A stretch of 64,000 nt of DNA, taken from Uranotaenia lowii (Eukaryota > Arthropoda > Insecta > Diptera > Culicidae). Below are positions 11,553 through 22,929 of this stretch, piece after piece (within the stretch, counting starts at the first letter, position 1; every line of letters begins with the position of its first letter). The notes under the pieces are model-generated. The model made no database searches, had not been told where the DNA came from, and saw nothing but the letters and a program-made list of their open reading frames with translations. The stretch lies in assembly GCF_029784155.1 (NCBI RefSeq), contig NC_073691.1, positions 51,938,490 through 52,002,489 on the forward strand. The letters run 5' to 3'. The position numbers and the translations under genes were made by a program.

Positions 11553-13624
11553 TGTAGGGGAACTGGGGATATAATGCCAAGTGTGTGCAAAACGCCCCAC
11601 TGCAATATCTAGCTAGATATGTATTTTTTTAAAGAATTCTGTACGTTATTCCTTTCTAATCAACAGTAGAAACCTTTTGTACAAAAAATTAGCATCAAAT
11701 ATGCGATAAATCCCTGCAAAAATCCAAAAATATTTTTAAGGCATATTCCTTGCAACTTGTGCCTTGACTTTCGTAAGGAATTACGGCATCTATCGTTAAA
11801 AAAAATTACCTGATATCTGTTAAAATGATGAACACTGGTCTTGAAAAGCATCACAAAACGAAAAGTTTCCTTATTTAATTATTTTTCTGTTATTTTGAAC
11901 GATTTTTTATAAACATGTCTAGGTAGAGCAAAACGCGCCATGTCCGTTTATCTCTATGCATGTTTCATATTTGTTCAAATGTATATGCCGTTTCATCATA
12001 ACAATTTTAAAGATATTTATATGTTGTATTGGAAAACATAACTTGAATACAAACGAATATATTTAAAATTCCTAAATTTAATTTAGATTTAATTAACTAT
12101 TCACAAGAATTTCAGTATATCTGGCAGTATTGCGCGTAGCAATACATTTTTCCATCTGTGAAGTAGAGGAGGCACTTGAATCAATAAACTAATCACTAAT
12201 CACTAATCACTAATCGTACTTCCACAGCCAGAACTTATGTCTGAGTCCCAAAGAATAATACTAGTGTGTAATTATTCTTCTTGTCTTTAATCATGTTTTT
12301 GATTATTTTAACATAAAAACATTAAAATTATAAAAAACATAATGTGGTTGGACCTACCATGGAGCAGAGAACGCAGAGACAACCGGAACACAGGAACAGG
12401 AAGAAACGTGGACCACCAGTACCATACGTTTCAAATGGACATTATCGTTGGAAGCATGCTAAGAAAAATGCTCCTTGATGAAGAAACCATGTGTAATTTA
12501 AGGAAACTTCGCCAATCACCAGGACCATTCTAGAGGGCTGGAAATGATTTATTTAGTACATAGAAATCACAAAACTTTAGGAAAGAAATATTTTGAAGAA
12601 TTCTTAACTTATTATTTTCTGTTTTGGATTTCAGTGTACAATCATATCTGGTCATCGACCAAAGATGAAGCGCCTTTACTCGCTCTTGAAAATAAATAAG
12701 AGAAATGGAAAATATTAGTAGAGGATAAAACCTCTCGAGGTCTGTTTGAGCTCGAAAAGTTTTTTTATAGTTTAACAATGATCGATAATAAAGTTCATCG
12801 CAGGCAATGGCAAAATAAAATCATATTTCGCTATTATGGAAAATTAAATAAATGAATAAATTTATGTTATTATTTGTTTACAATAATACTTATCGTTGGT
12901 CCGTTTCTTATTCGGAACAATTCCTCGGTAATTCTCCAGTAAACACGATTTAGAAACCACATTTGCATTGCACACTTTCCCACAAAATCCTTTCTTTTTA
13001 TGATCACCACTTTGTCACCTTAGAGCTGAACTACTGCATTAAACAAGACTTCGGATGTATTTTATTTTTTCCACATTTTACTTCAGTTTGTCCAAACGTA
13101 CGCGGAATACAAACGTCCTTGTAAGTAGGACATGAAAAAATGACACGCATCTCAGCAACCGGAAAATTGAATCCCACAAGTTCACCGAGTTAGAAACCCA
13201 AAATACGCCACGTCAATGATCGCTTCTGCCAAATTTCAGTATTTAACAAACACGATTCTGTACACTGTCTTATCAAATTTTATTATGAAACTTTGAACCT
13301 TTCCCGTATCCAATTTATTGCAAAACACAGTTCTGAGCTCGGAGGCACTTGAATCAATAAACACTTATTAAACGTTAAACGGCGCGATTGGGTACACACA
13401 TATGCGCATTATGCCCCTACTGAATCTTATCAATTTTAAACCTACTCTTCAAACATCATTAAATTTGTGGCCTTTTTGACCTTCCAGTTATTCTAACTAT
13501 CAGATTTAGACAAAAAATAAATCAAACTTCCAAACACAATCGAAAATTAAAGTTAATCTATTCAAATGTACTCTAAAACAAGGCTTTTACCTTAACGTGG
13601 GCGTTATGCCCCCTCTCTCCCTAT
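11553..13624. mobile_element. MITE-like element with TGTAGGGGA-type ends
   Basis: The left end is TGTAGGGGAACTGGGGATA followed by TAATGCC. The right end in reverse complement is CATAGGGAGAGAGGGGGCAT followed by AACGCC. Both ends carry a GGGCATAATGCCCC-like palindromic core. A further end-like word, GCATTATGCCCCTAC, lies at 13406-13420, so the right side may be two nested or tandem ends. No transposase was found. A 22-bp direct repeat starting GGAGGCACTTGAATC occurs at 12168-12189 and 13341-13362, and a four-fold CTAATCA repeat lies at about 12188-12215. Confidence 0.6.
12168..13362 (+). repeat. 22-bp direct repeats bounding about 1.15 kb
   Basis: An identical 22-bp word (starts GGAGGCACTT, ends CAATAAAC) occurs at 12168-12189 and 13341-13362. 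The first copy runs into a 7-bp tandem repeat. The segment between has no recognised gene. Confidence 0.6.
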
Positions 13625-13899
13625 GTTTTGAACAAAATTCTGGATTTCGTTCAGATTTGCAAAATTTTTGTCAGCTTTTTCGATAAATCGGCCTGTACGT
13701 AAGAAACTATGGTATATCTGACGCAGTCCTGTTTCCTTCTCTGAAGCGATAGCGTTTAACATTAGAAATTGTCACCGGAGATTCCGGGTCGCATGGTTTA
13801 ATTAAAAGAAAAAATAATTACGTAACCAATCAATGGAATCCTTCATTTTTCGCTTGAACCCTTAGACAAGGGTTTACACAGTATTTTTTCCTCCTCTCA

Positions 13900-14352
13900 G
13901 CATTCAGCAACGACCACCACAAGATCCAACTGCATACTTACCCGGAACGACGCAAAAATCAACCGTGTTGCATAAAAACGAGTTAAGGCTTATCTCCGGT
14001 TGATTTGCGCAGCAGTTTCCCTTTCGCTCGCTTAACGCTCGTTTAACGTTTGTTTTAATGACTTTTCCTAGTGTAGCTGATCCAGGGATGAAAAACCACA
14101 CCGACGGAGCGGCGGCAACCGTTATTATTGAATGTTATCATCGATAAACGAGGAAGGAGGAAAAATCATAAACGACGACGTTGTGTCTTTTTAGTTTTTG
14201 TGTTTGAATAAAAGTGCGGGATAATTTTTCTGTGATGTGGAAAACAGTCTGAAGAAAAACGTAGTAAAATGTGAACATTACCTGAAACCGAACGCTTATC
14301 GAAAATTTATGCGCGTGGAGTTGTGCCGGCGAAAGACGTCAGCTTCGTCAAG
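13900..14352 (+). promoter_or_regulatory. Probable 5' leader of the 14353 exon, with upstream ATGs
   Basis: Sequence before the coding exon is GC-richer than the surrounding DNA and lacks transposon hallmarks. It holds a 5-codon frame (ATG at 14235), a minimal start-stop ATGTGA at 14269-14274, and a 41-codon frame from 14309 that overlaps the main start and ends at 14434. The last has a weak context (T at -3). If these lie in the mRNA they would be expected to reduce translation of the main frame. The transcription start was not located. Confidence 0.4.
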
Positions 14353-14965
14353 ATGCCGGAATTCGACGACACGTTCCTGTTCGAGTGTGCCAAGTTCGAA
14401 CGCAAAAAGTGGAAATCGTACAACATCAGTTTGAGGCCCAGCAGCATCGCGGTGGCACTCAAGAGTGTGGGCAGCTTCAGCCCGACGCCGGCCTTTGACA
14501 GCAACTGTCACAACAGCAAAAACAATAATAATAACAACACCGGCGACAGTTATTCCTATTTCGGCAACGGCAAAGACGCTGTCCAGGAAGACGACCCCCT
14601 GAAGCTGGTGGGCGGACGTTTGCTGAGACCAACTGCTGACCCCTTGGAGGACCCGGCGTCCCCGGCGAAGCGGACGCCGTCTCCATCGCTTTTGCTGCCG
14701 CCGCCAGTCGTTCGAAGACGTGACTTGCAACAACAGCATCGAAATCGCTATGCCGTTGTAAGCCACCTATACGGAATCGGAGGCGGGGGCGGATCAAGTC
14801 CGCTCCGTGAAAAGTTTCTCGGCTTCAAACGGCACTCCTATACGCCGGGCAGTGGTAGCTCGACGCCCTCGACGCCCCCGACGTCCCCCTTTTCGACGGG
14901 GTCCCCGGGGTTGCTACTGCTGGAACAGCACTACTCGACGACGTCGGAACACGACGATTTGCCAT
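14353..14965 (+). CDS. First coding exon of an unrecognised protein (204 residues plus 1 nt)
   Basis: This is the only well-supported host coding segment. It opens at ATG 14353, with A at -3. The frame is closed upstream by TGA at 14272 and has no earlier ATG. It runs to a good splice donor, CAT|GTAAGT, at 14965/14966 (phase 1); unspliced it would stop at 14982. GC and third-position G/C are clearly above the flanking DNA. The N-terminal 50 residues look ordered (MPEFDDTFLFECAKFERKKW). After them come an Asn run at 57-62, a Pro-rich patch at 111-119, RRR at 121-123, a Gly run at 143-147, a basic LREKFLGFKRHSY stretch at 151-163, and a Ser/Thr-Pro-rich tail at 164-186. This suggests a regulatory, possibly phosphorylated N-terminus. 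No family was recognised. No downstream exon was identified in the window, so the rest is either beyond it or not visible to me. Confidence 0.72.
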
Positions 14966-15491
14966 GTAAGTTTTCGAGTTGACCTGACCTGACTTGTTGC
15001 CCATCATCTTGGCACACATTTTTCATGTATCTATCGCTATGCGAGTTGAGAATTTAGGCATGTAAGCATACAAAATGGGTTCGATGGCGGGGTGAAAAAT
15101 AAGTTTGGGGAACATAACTGCACCATCAATGCTATTAACACCTTCGCAGCAGGGGGTGGATGAAGTCATAATGAAATATGTATGTCAAGCTTTTAGACTA
15201 TCTATTTAGACATCATTTACACGCTTAATTTCTGCTTAAACCCGAAACCATTTGACAGGTGATAATTCGAACAGTTAGGCTCAAAAAATTGAAAACTCAT
15301 AAATTATGTGGGTATCTACAGCCCAAAACAATCTGAACATATCAACTGTGAAAAATCTCACATTCGATTGAAATGAATAAAAAAATGAGAGTGCTGTAAG
15401 TAGATTTTTTCTAATTTATACATAAGAGTTGTAAAATTTTACGAATTTAAAATTCCCGGGTGTATCGGAGGAAGGGTTTTTGGCTCAAATG
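14966..15491 (+). other. Start of intron after the 14353 exon
   Basis: GTAAGT donor followed by non-coding AT-rich sequence up to the first hAT element. If the gene continues to the right, all transposons from 15500 onward lie in its intron; this is inference. Confidence 0.45.
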
Positions 15492-15499
15492 CTTTAGAG

Positions 15500-17141
15500 C
15501 AGGGGTGAGCAACCTTTTGAAGCAACGGGCCACTTTTAATTTGAAATTCTTTCGGCGGGCCGAATCAAAGTAAAATTTAAGTAATAGGTAATAGTTTGCC
15601 CAGCTTTACGTTATTCTTTATAACGAAAAATTTGTGACAAAAAAATTAAAAAGGATAAAGGACGTATTCATGTACTTGCATACATTTTTTTTAAATTAAT
15701 GGTGATTAAACCAGTCAAAATTGAATAGGTTCATCAATAAATCTTGATAATTTTCAAGTAATATGAATGTTTTGAGTGATTTGAAAAGTTTAGCGAATAT
15801 TCTTTTTTTTACAAAAAGGAAACCGTTGCGATGGCTTTTTTCGTGATCACTTCAATTTAAAATTTTCATGGAGCTTAACCGTAATGATTTTTTTATGTGC
15901 CCATTTTCGAAAATTGTTGAGCAAGGTTTCAAAATTATTGAAAAAAAAAAAATTTAACCAGCTTCGTCAATGTTACAGTTTATATTTTTTATTTTAGAAA
16001 ATATTTACCGATTTCATAAATTTTAAATTTAATTTAGATATCTCTGGAATACGCTTTCTAAGGCTAAATCATGAAAATCTTATGACTTTGGTAATGTGGA
16101 TATCTAATTTTTAAGTTGAATGACTTCTTTTAATCAATGTTTTTTTTTCCAGATTTGCTAAATATATTTTCTAGAAATAGCACATAACACAAGTTAACAA
16201 AATTCACATTTTCCGAGGTGCAAGGAATCTCAGAACTGATTTTGTCTTCAATTATTTTTTTTTTTGTCAGTTCTAGTTTTGAAGATAACTTTAAAAAATA
16301 GTTAAAAAATAAGTTTTTCAATTTATTTCCATTTTTGACAAAACTATTAAATACAAATACCTATTGACTCAATGATCAACTTTCACAAAAACTACGAGTA
16401 ATTTTGAATTCTGAGAAAAAAAGAAATAGAAGTTTTCTTTTTGTTATCCAAACCTGCAAAACCGGGAATTTATACGAAATTTTAAAGAAAAGTCAAACTA
16501 AATTGAATCTTTGATATTTTTAAAACCGTGAGTCAAATAATTTCGCAGTCTTCAACAAACTTGTTGAAAAAAATGAAATCATCGATATTCAATATTCAAT
16601 GATATTCTTTAATGGGGTCAGAAGAAATTGTAATCTTTTTTTTTTTATTTGTATAAATTGTGGAATTCAATTTTTATAAACAAGAATATTTTGACAATAT
16701 CTGAGCCCTTGATTGAAAAAAAGGGTAGTAAATTGATTGAAAATTTGCTTTTGATTGTTGTGTAGGTTTATTGCTTAATCAGTTATCAAAGATCTTTTTT
16801 ACCCAAAACAGATTAATTTAAAAAATTTCTCACGCCATATTACCGAAACTAGAAGCAAAAGTTGAAATTTGGAAAATGTTTTGAATTAAAGACGCAAAAT
16901 TCTTAAAAAAAAATCAGTTGAAACATAGGCACCAAAAACGCAACTGCAAACAAGTGACATGCATATCAATTTATTGATAAATCATGTTTTGGTTTTGTAT
17001 GAACTGCTATTTTATGATAATTAACAATTTATCGTAGAAAAAAATCGTGAAGTGAATTCAATTTGAGATAAGCTTCTCGGGCCGCACAAGTAAGTCTCGA
17101 GGGCCGCATGCGGCCCGCCGACCGCGGATTGCTCATCCCTG
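15500..17141. mobile_element. hAT-type element 1 of a chain
   Basis: The left end is CAGGGGTGAGCAACC and the right end in reverse complement is CAGGGATGAGCAATC. GGGCC-rich subterminal motifs lie at both ends (CGGGCCAC near 15525, CGGCCCGCC near 17111). Flanks are CTTTAGAG (15492-15499) and CCCTAGAG (17142-17149), six of eight identical. No transposase frame survives, so it is a non-autonomous or decayed copy. Confidence 0.8.
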
Positions 17142-17661
17142 CCCTAGAGCAATGGTCGGCAACCTCTCGAGTCGGAAACTTCAAAATTTCAAATTTTTGA
17201 GTTTGAAAGAGCCACATTAAAGATTTATTGATTTGTTTTATTTAAAAAAAAATAATGATCACTGAACATTGGTTTTACGAAAATGACTTCAAAAACCATT
17301 AGAGTTTTTTCTCTCTTGGATATTTCTTTTAAATTTGTTTCTGATTACCTTTAAGTACATGAATTCTCTTCTGGATCGTCCACTTTTCTAACATGGTTTG
17401 ATTTAATATCAATTTTAACGCGATGGCAAATACCGCGTCTAGAAAAATTTAAAATCCATATCAAACTTGAATGAATACTTTGCATGATGTTAGAATATAA
17501 GATTTTCACGTATTTGAATAAGCAGAACATTCATTATTTTTTCGGCAAAGAAGAGCTGATAAAATAAAGGAAAATATATTTTCTTAAAATTGTCAATATT
17601 TTCTGTGATATTCCCTAGATTTCGCGTATCCAAAATCCAGAAGTATAAAGTTAACTTTAAA

Positions 17662-18155
17662 ATTAGCAAAGCAGTCTGATTAATTCCTACATCAGTTTAT
17701 TATCTATCCTATGTTTCGGTGCTTTGTTGGCACCATCTTCAGGGAAACTACAATTTTTATTACAGGTATTAGAATTAGGTGAAAACACTTTTTGTTATAA
17801 ATTTTTATCATATTGTTATACGGTCCTTCTTACAAACCGATTCTGTAAGCAATTTATCTATGTTTTTCAAATTCAAATTCAAACTTCATATACAATATGA
17901 CCCAAAGCATGTGCAAACTACCATTCGACCAACAAACCGACAATAAACTTAACTCAAGCTCCACAACAAAGAACAAACACATTATTGTAAGGAGGCCCGT
18001 TCATCAATATGATAATTTGTAACAAAACTGTTTTCACGTAATTCTAATACCTGTAAAAAAAATTGTAGTTTCCCTGAAGTTGGCGCAAACATAGCACCGA
18101 AACGTTGGATGGATAATAAACTAATGTTCGGACTACTCACCCTGCTTTGCTTATT
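17662..18155. mobile_element. Foldback element with arms of about 180 bp
   Basis: The left arm (about 17662-17845) pairs with the right arm (about 17985-18155). Shared words include AGCAAAGCAG at the outer edges, AGTTTATTATC, GTTTCGGTGCT, TTCAGGGAAACTACAATTTT and ACAGGTATTAGAATTA. A roughly 140-bp unique centre separates the arms. It has no coding potential and is probably a non-autonomous DNA element inserted in the hAT element around it. Confidence 0.8.
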
Positions 18156-18761
18156 TGAAAATCAAACAACGTACAGTCTCATTTTCAACATATAAGGTTA
18201 ACGTTGAATCAATTGAAAATTTGAATCTTCAAACTTATTCTCCTGACAACTGGTTGAATTTTCAAAATTCATGACACTAAGCGAACGTGTCTTAAGAATT
18301 TTATGTATCTGTAAATTCACATATCTCATTTATGTCACACGTGATTCTTCAGCCTTGTGAGTTCAATTGAAAGAAGAATGAAATTCTATTCATTGTTGTT
18401 TATTCATCAATGCTTGCTAAAGCTAAATTACTGGAAACAATCTGTGGTTTGACCAGTTTAAATCTGCTAAGACTCAAAGGTTCACATTTTTCACATACAA
18501 TCAATTTAGATAATAATAACAAAACTGCTTTCGTGTGTTAAGGTCAATTTAGTTATTGATTATAAGTATTTAGGCTGAGAATAAGTTTTCCAATAGATAT
18601 TCATAATTGAAACTTTCCTTTCTTCTCAGTGCTGATTCGAGTTTGAAAAGCTGTCAAACTTTAATTTGTAATTCTAAATTCTTAGTTTTTTTAATTTTGT
18701 ATTATAATTTCATGTATCTTTTCACTTTTAAACCCATTATTTATAGAGTTAGCTTACTTGA

Positions 18762-19090
18762 TTTTTTCTCTACACGTATTCAGACCGGGCAAATCCGGCC
18801 ATAGGGTTTCTACATTTTAAACTCAAAACTGTGTAATATTCGGGCATTATAAATTTTAATTTTCATAGCATACCGTCTCACGAAATAGCTTGATGAACAT
18901 AGTTCCTAAAATGCACTCGGTTCATGGCAACCGTTTTCGAATTTCTCTGGCGGCGATCTTATCTTATCTCACAATTAAAAAAATGCATGTGAATTTATTT
19001 CGCTAAAACATGTTGAAAATTTTAAATTAGGAAAAATTGTAAATAAAACCGGGAAAAATCCGGGCTTTTTCCTTCGATATCCTGGCGATT
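18762..19090. mobile_element. Fragment of a CCGGG-rich element
   Basis: TTCAGACCGGGCAAATCCGG lies near the left side and CCGGGAAAAATCCGGGC near the right side, like the subterminal parts of the element at 44410-44790. The outer TTGCCAGATT ends are not clear here, so this copy is eroded. Confidence 0.4.
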
Positions 19091-19376
19091 ATCGATTTAA
19101 GTTATTGTTATTTAAGTTTTTGTTATTTTTTGCATTTACGGTAAATGATAAATTAAATCTTGATCTCTATGCTTATGTTTCAAAACCAGTTGAAAGCAAA
19201 AAAAATGTAAAATTAGGCTTCAAATAATGCTATTTTGCCATTCAAAGACTCAAATATCGTTTAAGCACGATTTAGTAAATTTTTTATTCAAAAATATATT
19301 TTATATTTGGACAGTGATTAAAAGAGACGCAGCTTTATATCCAAAGAGCCGCAGGTTGCCGACATATGCCCTAGAG

Positions 19377-19640
19377 CATGGGTGACCAACATTTTTAATA
19401 GGTGGGCCAAATTTAAGAGATCAGATATGCTGGTGGGCCAACATGAAACAACTGATTTTCACAGATGATATAAAATTAATAAGATTGTCTGTCAAGGTTC
19501 TTCACTTTTTTCTAAGCTGAATCTTTATGTACGACAGACAGGAAATTCGGTAAAGATATTTAATATTTTTTTGGTATGATCAAAAGTTCCTTGAAAGGCG
19601 TAAATATAGCTTACAAGCTCACAGTGGAAATTATTTTCAT
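19377..19640. mobile_element. Left end of hAT-type element 3 (truncated)
   Basis: The CATGGGTGACCAACA end, then a GGTGGGCCAAATTT word, begins one base after the CCCTAGAG copy at 19369-19376. The same end, in reverse complement, closes the element at 42850-44960. No matching right end was found, so this copy is truncated and the right boundary given is approximate. Confidence 0.6.
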
Positions 19641-19660
19641 TATTTCTTAAAAACATAATA

Positions 19661-20518
19661 GGGTAGAAGCACTAGTTATTGAACAGGTACCAGATATTGA
19701 ACACTAGTCACGAACCAATTAAAACAATAATATACAGTAGAAAAATGAATCAAACATCGTTGTGCCACTGTTGAAGCATTTTCTAAGTCTGTTCAAATTT
19801 TCATGTATATTTTCATAGTATATGTGTTCAAAATTTAGCTTGGTTTTTCGACTTGATGATGAAATCAACCTTTTTTTTTATTGGGAGAAAAATTGGATTA
19901 AAGACAAATAAACGCCTAAGATAATAATATGAGTGTTCAACTAAGTCTTTTTAGATGATTTCTGGAAGAGTGGCAGCCTTTACTATCTGTATTTTCTTAA
20001 AATTTTACAAATTAAAGTGTTCGATCATTGGATCACATAAAACGTCTATATTTCAATTATTGAATGTTCAATCTTGCAGTGCTCGTTTCGTAAAGAAATG
20101 CATGTACCAAATGTTGAACAAACATCGGTTGGTGTTTGGAAATATAAACAAACTGTTTCTTGGTTGCTAGCTCAACCAAAATCGCCCCTGCAAAGCATAC
20201 TAGCAAGTGAAATACCCCTAAAGATTTACAATGATATTCAATGTTTATTGAACACGTAAACATTAAATATCATTAGAACCTTGCCTGTTCAATTCAATTC
20301 ATTGTGTTGAATCATTGGGACAACAGTAATTTTGAATAAAAAGGCTTAAATGATGATTTCAAAACATATTTCCGCGAAAAAAATATATGGATTCGAAGCT
20401 TAGAAACACCCTTAGGCTACACTATAAAAATTTTCTCCGAAAAACCTTTCATTATTATTTATTGGTCACAAATGCGTTGAATCCCAAAGATGGTGTTCAA
20501 TATATAGTGTTTTTATCC
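19661..20518. mobile_element. TA-type MITE, about 860 bp
   Basis: The left end is GGGTAGAAGCACTAGTTATT, continuing GAAC. The right end in reverse complement is GGATAAAAACACTATATATT, continuing GAAC. TA precedes the left end (19659-19660); the right flank is TG, one change from TA. Frames on both strands near 19955-20263 show no domain. Confidence 0.55.
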
Positions 20519-20669
20519 TGCTCATATAACATTCGTGTTGAAACGCAATGAAAGCTTAATTAACTTTCTCTAATTATGCCAATTAGTTTACAATTCTTTT
20601 TAAGGTTTGAAAACTGTTGGTTTCAATAATCTCATAATTGTCAAATAGTGTAAAAAGAACTTAGTGAAT

Positions 20670-21425
20670 TACATTTATAGAAGTTTAGTAAAACAGTTAT
20701 CAATTTGAGCAAGTTTAAAATTCATGATTGATTTGCCGATGATGCCGAGATCTCTTACAATTTTGCATTTTTGTACTGGCTGACTGCCTAATTTTGTTTT
20801 AATGATAGGGTAACTTTGTTTTCTGCTAAATGGTATAGAGTTGCATTTTTTAACATTCAATTGAAGTAAACTTTTGTTGCACCATTCAAAGAAAATATTG
20901 ATTTCGAAATGTTTCAACACCTTCGGCTGTTTTTATTTTCAGAAATAGTTTGATGTCAGCGGCGTAAATATATAAGGTATTCAATGAGGATTTGGAATAA
21001 AGGAAATGGCATTTACGAACAGTATGAAAAGGAGAGGACCCCTGAGGCACACTAGAGGTTAAAACTACAGATTTGGATATTTCGTTTAGGAAACGAACGA
21101 TTTGTAGTCGATCGGTTAAGTATGATTGTAACCAGGAGAGGAGATTTGGACGAAAGCCATTTTTGTTTCAATTTGAAGATTAAAAGAGGGATGTCAATAC
21201 GATTAAAAATTTTGCTAAAGTTGGTATAAATAGTCTCAACATGCAAGCTTTGCTCATAGAATTGATAAAGTATGAAACAAATTCTAGAAGATTTGATGTT
21301 TGAAGAAACCATGTTGTTTGCTCGTTATTGTTTTTTTTACTTGATGATAAATTTTGGAATTTATTATTGATTCAAAGAGTTTGGGGAAGCAAGACAAAAT
21401 AGTTATTCCTCGATAATTTCGTACA
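20670..21425 (-). pseudogene. Jockey-like non-LTR reverse transcriptase, decayed
   Basis: Read on the minus strand, successive frames give reverse transcriptase blocks in order. First is a PKLFE / SKQHGF-type block (about 21415-21320). Then comes a YTNFSKIFNRIDIPLLIFKL block (about 21230-21170), matching the usual TDFSKAFDR block. Next is a YAADIKLF block (about 20975-20950), where the family has YADD, so an active-site Asp is replaced by Ala. Last is LLQLNVKKCNSIPFSRK (about 20870-20820), then RDLGII. Frame breaks separate these blocks. No endonuclease or RNase H part was seen. It is a dead fragment of a retrotransposon. Confidence 0.8.
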
Positions 21426-21624
21426 CCTGATTTTTTCCGGACTTGAAAATTTGGATTAAAAAAAATTTTTTTTTCAAAATTTTAGTACTTTTCTATAATT
21501 TAACGACAATTTAAAAAGAATCAGAAGAGGTTCGGTCAATTCGGTCAATTCGGTCACCAAGTTTTAAGGAAACATGGGGAAGTCCATCAGGCTCTTTGCT
21601 TTTTCGGATTTTTTTCTGACTTTG
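21426..21624. other. Unassigned sequence
   Basis: Contains a short triple GGTCAATTC repeat at about 21536-21557. Nothing else was recognised. Confidence 0.4.
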
Positions 21625-22929
21625 AATAGCGGAAAACTGAAGTCTTGTAGGTGAATAATGTATGAGAATTACATTTAAGTTACATGACGAGGTTGAGAAA
21701 CAAGAGAGATATAGGGTGATTTGCCAATCGTTGCACAGCTAAGCACTTGATTTTGGTGTTTATGCTGTATTTTAGTGATTTTAACCAAATTCACTCGATT
21801 TTTTTTGTCGATGCACTCATACAGGATTGGTCAACAAGACCCAAAAGTTCAAGTGTTTGAAAAAAGTGACATAAAAATTTAAAAAATCATTTAAAACAGC
21901 TTGTCTGTGCCCAATAGTTGCACAGGCAAATTTTGTGTCGTGCATAATGTTGTCCGATTTTTTCCAATGGTTGCACATTTTGAAAATCAGTGACCATGAG
22001 GTCGAATAGGCTGATATTTGTTACGGAAGCTTATTTTGAGATCTTCTAGTTCAAATGCAATCTAATTTTCTGACGGCCCCTTATGAGGGGAGGGGGGGGG
22101 GTCTTCCATATAAACCGTCCAATGCACTTTCCAATTCCAATTCGGCCTCAAAAAAACACAAAGCCGCCGGTTTGAGTGTCTGGAATAGCATTTATCACAC
22201 GTGAAGTTTTCTCAGAAACTCAAATCCACCTCTTAATTCACCCGAAGCCATTTGAGTAGAGTGTTATTTAACCTAATTTGCCCAGTGTTGAGTCTTTTTC
22301 TTTATATGTCCTACCAACATAAATCTTTATGTCTTCAAAAAACTGAAAGGTATTTAATGCTTGATTTTTAAGTGGCTATTAACAGGTGAAAAAATTAGAG
22401 AACGTGATCTGTTTTGCCCCCTTTTACCCCTATGAAGAAGATCCGATTTTACAAAACAAATGTTTTAAGACTCACTTGGAAGTCGATCGATTTTTAAAAA
22501 AATGAATCTCAATTTTAAACTTGAAAATGGACACAACCACGCCCAAAGTTTCAAATCGTTTGACTGATTTATGCTCATGCTATACAATTTTGTATAAGAA
22601 TTTTTTTTTTTCGAAAAGTTAATTGATTTAAATATCTTTTTCATATAAGTGGATTTATTTGTAATTAATGTAACCTCTGTAGCATTTCATCAATCTTCAG
22701 GAAACTATCACATCACATAGAAATGCTTCCCGAGAGTTTTCCGGCTGGAAAACTGTTTTGGATCAAATTAAGTTTCACAAAGCTATGACTGTTTATTTTT
22801 CTGGATGATAAGGGCCTCGACGGCAGATTCGAATTCCTGAGAAAATTGCACGTTAGATAAGTAATATTTCGGGTGTTCCAACCTTCGACTTCTAGTTTCT
22901 GAGATTAAGGGTCGTAGTTTTCCTTCTGT

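Larger units (their letters stand above)
17150..19368. mobile_element. hAT-type element 2 of a chain
   Basis: The left end is CAATGGTCGGCAACCT and the right end in reverse complement is CATATGTCGGCAACCT. An exact 8-bp duplication CCCTAGAG flanks it (17142-17149 and 19369-19376). It starts one base after the target copy of element 1. It contains a foldback element (17662-18155) and a CCGGG-type fragment (18762-19090). No transposase was found. Confidence 0.85.
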
